NCBI GenBank assembly: GCA_024362935.1
Contig: JANCRA010000003.1
Location: 51,001,844-51,065,843 of the forward strand
Direction: 5' to 3'
From: Setophaga petechia
Lineage: Eukaryota; Chordata; Aves; Passeriformes; Parulidae
DNA: 64,000 bases
The position numbers and the translations under genes are program-made. This document shows positions 59,301-64,000 of the stretch, in pieces. How positions within the stretch are numbered: the first letter of the stretch is position 1; each line of letters starts with the position of its first letter. Below the pieces are notes generated by a model. It was not told the DNA's origin and did not search any database. It saw only the letters and a list, made by a program, of their open reading frames with translations.

Positions 59301-62300
59301 TTTGCAGAAGTTAGCCCTAACATGTGATTTATTTTATGGACCTTAGGAACAAATTCCATGTACTAGGCAGCACAAAGGAGTTATTATTGGTACTATCTCT
59401 GCATTGCAAAAATTCTTTAACTGCTCACATTCAAAGGAAAATTTTAGAAGTTTTTCCTTATTCAGAAGTTACAACTGGTAAAACTAAGGAAAAAACACTG
59501 TACTTACCACAGTTAAGTACTGCAACATCCTCCCATCTACTCTGGATTCATGAAACTGGTCTTTGTACTGAGGCAAGCCAATGTCATCAAGCCACCCTGC
59601 AGATATGAGAGCAATGGGGAACCAAATCCAGATTGATGAGAATGAAGCCCTTCTCCCCTCTTGCCTGGCCTGGCTTCTTTTGAGGCATTCAGGTGGCTCA
59701 TTCTACCTGTTCCCCTTTCCTGAGGACAGCCTCTTGCCAGCAGCCTGAAAGCAATTCCCACCAACCAGCTTTGTCCACAGCAGCCCTGTGATACCTGATT
59801 TTACAACACTTGATGGAGCACATCTTCTGCTGCACAATGGAGCTTTTCCTAGCCTGAGCCCACCCATTTGATTTCCTGCTGTCTGACAGGGCTCCCCATG
59901 GAAGAACATAACACAAGTTGTATGTTTGGATATCAAGAACAACACAAAATTCCTCAATTCTTCTATGGGGAAACTTAGGGCTTTTTAAAAGGTGTTTGGT
60001 AAGTGTTTAAACATGAATCAGGCTGCCCTGTCACAGAGATGGGAGAAATTCCTTCCCAACCAACTCCAGGAGAGTCCAAACACTTACGTGTCACCCAGAT
60101 ATGATCAAGTTGTGCAGACTTCTCATCTTGCTTTGCATTTATAGCTTTAATGGCCAAAACCAATTTCTTCCTGTGCAGTGGATGCTTTATTCCCATTTCC
60201 TGGAACAAAAACACATTAACAAAAGGTTTGCCCCGCCTCTGGCTCCTTTCCTCACGTGAGGTAACTCTGAAAATTGATACTGTGGATTTCAGAAAGGTAG
60301 AGCCAATGGTTTGGAGGGGCCTGGAGGGGACAGAATCAGCAGTGATTACCTTTTCCATGTCCTGAGGAGTGGCAGTTAACAGCGTGTGGCCTGATGTCAC
60401 CCACTGCCGAGCAAAAATCACATACTGGCCCAGGCCAAAGTCCTCCAGCCAGTTACAAACTCTTTCAGTGCTCCACTGAGCAAAGGGGGCATTGTGGTCA
60501 CTGAAAAGCACAAGAAACATTGGGAAAACCTTAAAGGAAAGAAGGAATGTCCATATTGGAAAGCTCAGGGTGTGCCAGAGGCAGCACAGCAGCAGATCTG
60601 TTGGTGTGCTGGGTTCTGGGGTGTCCTGGGAATTTGGCAGCCCAGCCACAACCTGTGAACAGCTGCAGGGCAGATAAGAATTTCCCATCTTCTGTTTGAA
60701 AAGAGGGAAAAGGGAATTGCTGAATCCTCATCGTTATGCAGATGAGGAGGTAATTATTATCCTTGCTCTTTAACAAGGTGAAATTTCTGACACTTCACCA
60801 GGCAGCTGCCACTTGCAGCTGGAGGAGCGCAGGCAGGGGATGATTTTTGCTACCAGGGAAATTCTTTCCAGCTGTTGTGGAATTCCACGTGGACCGAAAT
60901 GCTTGGACAAAGTCCCCAGGAGGAGGGATTGGCTGTTAGGCACATTTAACAGCAGCAGGGAGAGGAGGAGCTGTTACCTCTTCTGGCCTTTGGTGTCCTT
61001 GGATCGCGATAAGCGAGGTCCAGCCGTTGCCCGCAGACCTCCCCTCCGGAACTCTGCCAGCCCCAGGTCGTCTGCAGGGAAGTTACCTGACTGAGTTCTT
61101 CGAATTCTTGCAAGACAAGAGTGCCACGACAGGGCTGTTAGCTGCTGACAGAGGATTTGTTTGTTCTGCATGGAAACTACATGTGACAATTGACAGCTCT
61201 GTGGATCTCCCTGGAAACCGCAATTGCCAAATTCCAGAGGCAGCTGAAGGAGTTCTAGGAAATTCAGTCTGGACATAACTCTGGAGCAAAATAAAGGAGC
61301 TCCACAGAGCAGCTGTAACACTTTGATCCAATTAATAATGCAGACTTGGAAATGGCTGCTGTTGCTGAAGCAGATCAAGTGGACACCGTGCAACTGTGCC
61401 CTGCTTTCTGTTCCTTCTGTTTTCCCCTTTTTTTTTCCTAGTGTCTTTCGTAATGAGCAAATTGCTACAATTTAATTTTTCATGGCTAATAAAACTGCTG
61501 GCATCCTAAATTAATAGCATTAAGATGACAGCAGTGCCTTATTTCTTTCACCAGCATGATGCTGCAAACACTCCCAACATTTTTTCCACCCCACTGTGTA
61601 CAAAGGACACACCTGTGGCAATCCCAGAGCTGCTTTTGCTCCCCAAATTTTAGTTTATTTTAGATACAGATAATTGTAGATTTTGCTGGGAATTCATTCT
61701 CAGCTGAAATGCTTTGACAGTGAATAATAATAAAAGAAAAGACCTTACTTTCCCCAGATTTTCTTGATCCCTTTTGGACTCTTTCTGTTTTCTGGAGCCC
61801 ATGGAGATTGTGAACCTGAATCTGTTCCCGAAGAGAGAGGTGAGAGGTCATCTGAGACCACTGTACCATCCATGTTCTCTGTTTCCCCTGGGTTAAGAAC
61901 AGTATTATAGTTACATTTTATATTCATTATTGATAAAGCTGTTGTCAGGGAGGCTGATGTTTAAATGCAGGACATGACATGAAAGTAGAGATACCTACAA
62001 AATCATTATTTTTTTAAAAAAGCCAAACATGCTCAGAAGGTGAAAAAACATCTGGACATTTGATTAAAATAAAAAATAATAATATTATTAAAACATTGGG
62101 TATAATAATTCTATTATTTCAGCCTTTTCTGTTTAACTATGTTATTTAAATTAATTGAAGGTCTTCTTGCCTGCTCTTATATACCTCAGCTCCTCCATCA
62201 AAATCAGTGGGAATTTTTCTAAATTCAGTGAAAACAGAATGAAACCAGGAATAAGTGCCATAAAAAGAAACCCCATGTGAATGCCACACAGCAGGAGCTA

Positions 62301-63848
62301 TTACTTCATTTCAGTACTGCATGTAAGGAGTTCAGTCTAGAGGGCCCAGCTGGGATTAGTAATTCATAGGGAGAGGGAAAGGGAAAGGAAAAAACCAAAG
62401 TCAGCAGCGAACTGAGTGTTAAAGTTGCATCTTGTTTGGATACAGTACCTAGCACGGGTGCACTGACACTCCTGCCGCGATCTTCAGTCATCCCAAGAAG
62501 CAGAAAGCCAGATGGAGAAGCAAAGAAGATACAAAACACCAGCAAAATAAAGTTACAGAAGGGCAAAGTAGTTAAGCTAAGCATTTAGAGCAGAAACAAA
62601 AAGCAAAAGAAGCAGTTATATATGGAAGTGAATATGCTTTGGTGTGCACAAGCCCCAAGAACGCTGTACAGATCATCTGAAACAGGATCTGTTTGGGCTT
62701 TCCTAACTATTCTTGGAAAGTTTCAGCTCTTTAAGCAAAGACTACAGAGCTCTATGAAGCTGCAGAGTATCTGAAATGAAGCAGTGGCTAAGATTGCATC
62801 AAACAATTGCTCTGAAATACAGAATTGGAGGTGGAATGAATTCACTGCAAGAAATAAACCAACCCGTAAGGAAAAAATTTTCTTAACTCGGTGTATTTAA
62901 GAAGCCATTGCTTGTTTCTAGAAAAAGAACATTTTCCTTTTCAAGCTCACCCACCCTTGGATAATCCTGCAGTTAAAGACACTTCAGCATGGCTCATGCA
63001 TTGCCTGCAAAGTTGCCATCACAGAAAAGCTCTTTCAAAACCCCTAAACAACCACAACCCATTGCAACCATGGAACTGCAGTGTGCTAGAAGCTTCAGCG
63101 ACCACGAGGCCTAAGAATTAACCAACCCCCACCAAAGAATAAAACACTACACCCAAATAAAAAAAATCCTACTGTAACTTTGAAAGTGCAGGAAGACTTC
63201 AGAATCACAAGGGTGACTCTTATGCCCGAGCTCCGAAGCCCTTCAGTCTTAAAAATACCTGTTCCTGTGCCTCACTCTTAACACCTTTCTGTCAACAAAT
63301 CTGTGCTTAAGGTGCCACTGAAAAGAAATTAATTCAGGATTCCACAGGCTGTGGAATGGAAATATATTTGTAGTTCCAAAGTCCACGGATGTTTTTCTGC
63401 ATGTAGTAAATTAAATTTTCACTAGTGGGTCCCCCACAGCTAAGCAACCAACAGTGCTGATAGAGGGATTTTTACCCAAAATTTTCATGCTTTTGATGGT
63501 TGTACTATGAAGTTTGAAGTGGTATTGTCAGGTGCAACAGGAAAAAAACCCCTCAAAATTAAACCCACCCCTCATTCTGCCATGAGCTATGGGACTCTTT
63601 CTGGTATCACAGTGCATTGTTCTGCACAGCAGATTCCATCCCACACCATCCCAGCCCCTCAAACAGTCTGGATTTTCCCTCTGGGGGAGGCACAGGTACA
63701 TACTCAGGCCAGGGACGCCGTTGTCATCGTTGTCACTGGTGCCACATCCCTCAGGGGAGCTGTACATTCCCTGCTCTCCGTTCTGCAGGGCGCGGGGCAG
63801 CTTTCCTGGCAGCGTCTGGTACTTGCTGCCTTTCCCCACTGGCTTACT
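56320..63848 (-). CDS. PPFIBP2: Liprin-beta-2, C-terminal half (5' exons outside the window)
   Basis: Exons from 5' to 3' (- strand): 63848-63704, 62481-62449 (33 bp, tentative), 61887-61749, 61106-60978, 60500-60350, 60199-60088, 59596-59508, 58783-58661, 58059-57934, 57094-56906, 56508-56320 (TGA 56322-56320). Phases join throughout, giving 474 codons plus stop. Liprin-betas bind liprin-alphas and LAR-type receptor phosphatases in a scaffold at adhesions and synapses. The linker (SPKGIKK, RRTQSG, FRRGGLRATAG) precedes three SAM domains: SAM1 (FAQWSTERVCNWLEDFGLG, ending KHPLHRKKL), SAM2 (WLDDIGLPQYKDQF through HVLHVNGFNP) and SAM3 (VVQWSNHRVMEWLRSVDLA through LLRRHL). The tail contains FGNLRKKKFDESTDYICPM. 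No disabling change is seen. The N-terminal coiled coil lies right of the window. Confidence 0.95.
61888..63703 (-). other. PPFIBP2: PPFIBP2 introns around the candidate microexon
   Basis: Apart from the 33-bp candidate exon at 62449-62481 nothing further is supported. Sequence is AT-moderate with A/T runs near 62010-62100. Confidence 0.5.
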
Positions 63849-64000
63849 CTGTTTTTTTAAAAGAGGGAAAGGTGAAATAAATACAAAATTCAAATTGCTC
63901 ACAGCATCTGCAATCTGCTACACAATGTTCTTAAAGCTGAGATAAAGGATGGTACAAAATGACTCCACTGCCTGCACGTTCCTGCTTACAGACAACTCAA
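63849..64000 (-). other. PPFIBP2: PPFIBP2 intron continuing off the window
   Basis: Sequence upstream of the 63848 acceptor (polypyrimidine/A-rich, AAAAAACAG on the - strand). No exon is seen before the window edge. Confidence 0.5.

Overview
The window is vertebrate nuclear DNA, most likely from a songbird (passerine). Evidence: spliced genes with GT-AG introns, CR1 LINE tails, LTR families I recognise from songbird genomes, many GC-rich minisatellites, and the convergent gene pair CYB5R2-PPFIBP2, which is also convergent in mammals. No database search was possible; family names rest on motif recognition and recall.

Layout. At the left edge (119-523, + strand) is a terminal coding exon of a gene I cannot name, readable only across two apparent single-base losses. 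From 0.5 to 28 kb I see no convincing gene. That stretch holds minisatellites and simple repeats: a 105-bp repeat, a ~50-bp repeat rich in CAG|GTAAAT, a GT-only tract, an AAT/ATT microsatellite, a 1.2-kb T-rich array with a 293-bp higher-order period, an AT island and a 21-bp repeat. It also holds an intact solo LTR with a 6-bp target-site duplication, and CR1 tails. At 28271-28918 is an intact single-exon claudin of the claudin-8/17 type.

From 29.6 to 33.1 kb come a 41-bp minisatellite, a near-perfect 32-bp-arm hairpin and a CpG-rich segment next to a poly(A)-like tract. From 33.5 to 43.2 kb a ~4.7-kb unit is tandemly duplicated, with the start of a third copy. Each unit carries, on the - strand, a 529-bp LTR, a lysine-tRNA-type primer-binding site, a gag-like region and a decayed protease-like region, all framed by a satellite of nuclear-receptor half-site-like repeats. 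In the distal copy the gag-like frame is still open; in the proximal copy it is broken. No polymerase or envelope is visible, so these are defective endogenous retrovirus remnants.

From 44.4 to 45.25 kb a 612-bp solo LTR (5-bp duplication) and a CR1 tail lead into a CpG island with a GC-box minisatellite. This is the promoter of CYB5R2 (nine coding exons, 45657-51998, 304 residues, all splice phases consistent). PPFIBP2 (liprin-beta-2) runs on the - strand from 63848 to 56320; its 5' exons lie beyond the window, and all three SAM domains are present. CYB5R2 and PPFIBP2 are tail to tail with about 4 kb between them. Functionally the genes are unrelated: a membrane reductase, a tight-junction protein and an adhesion/synapse scaffold. 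The notable content is the repeat biology between them.
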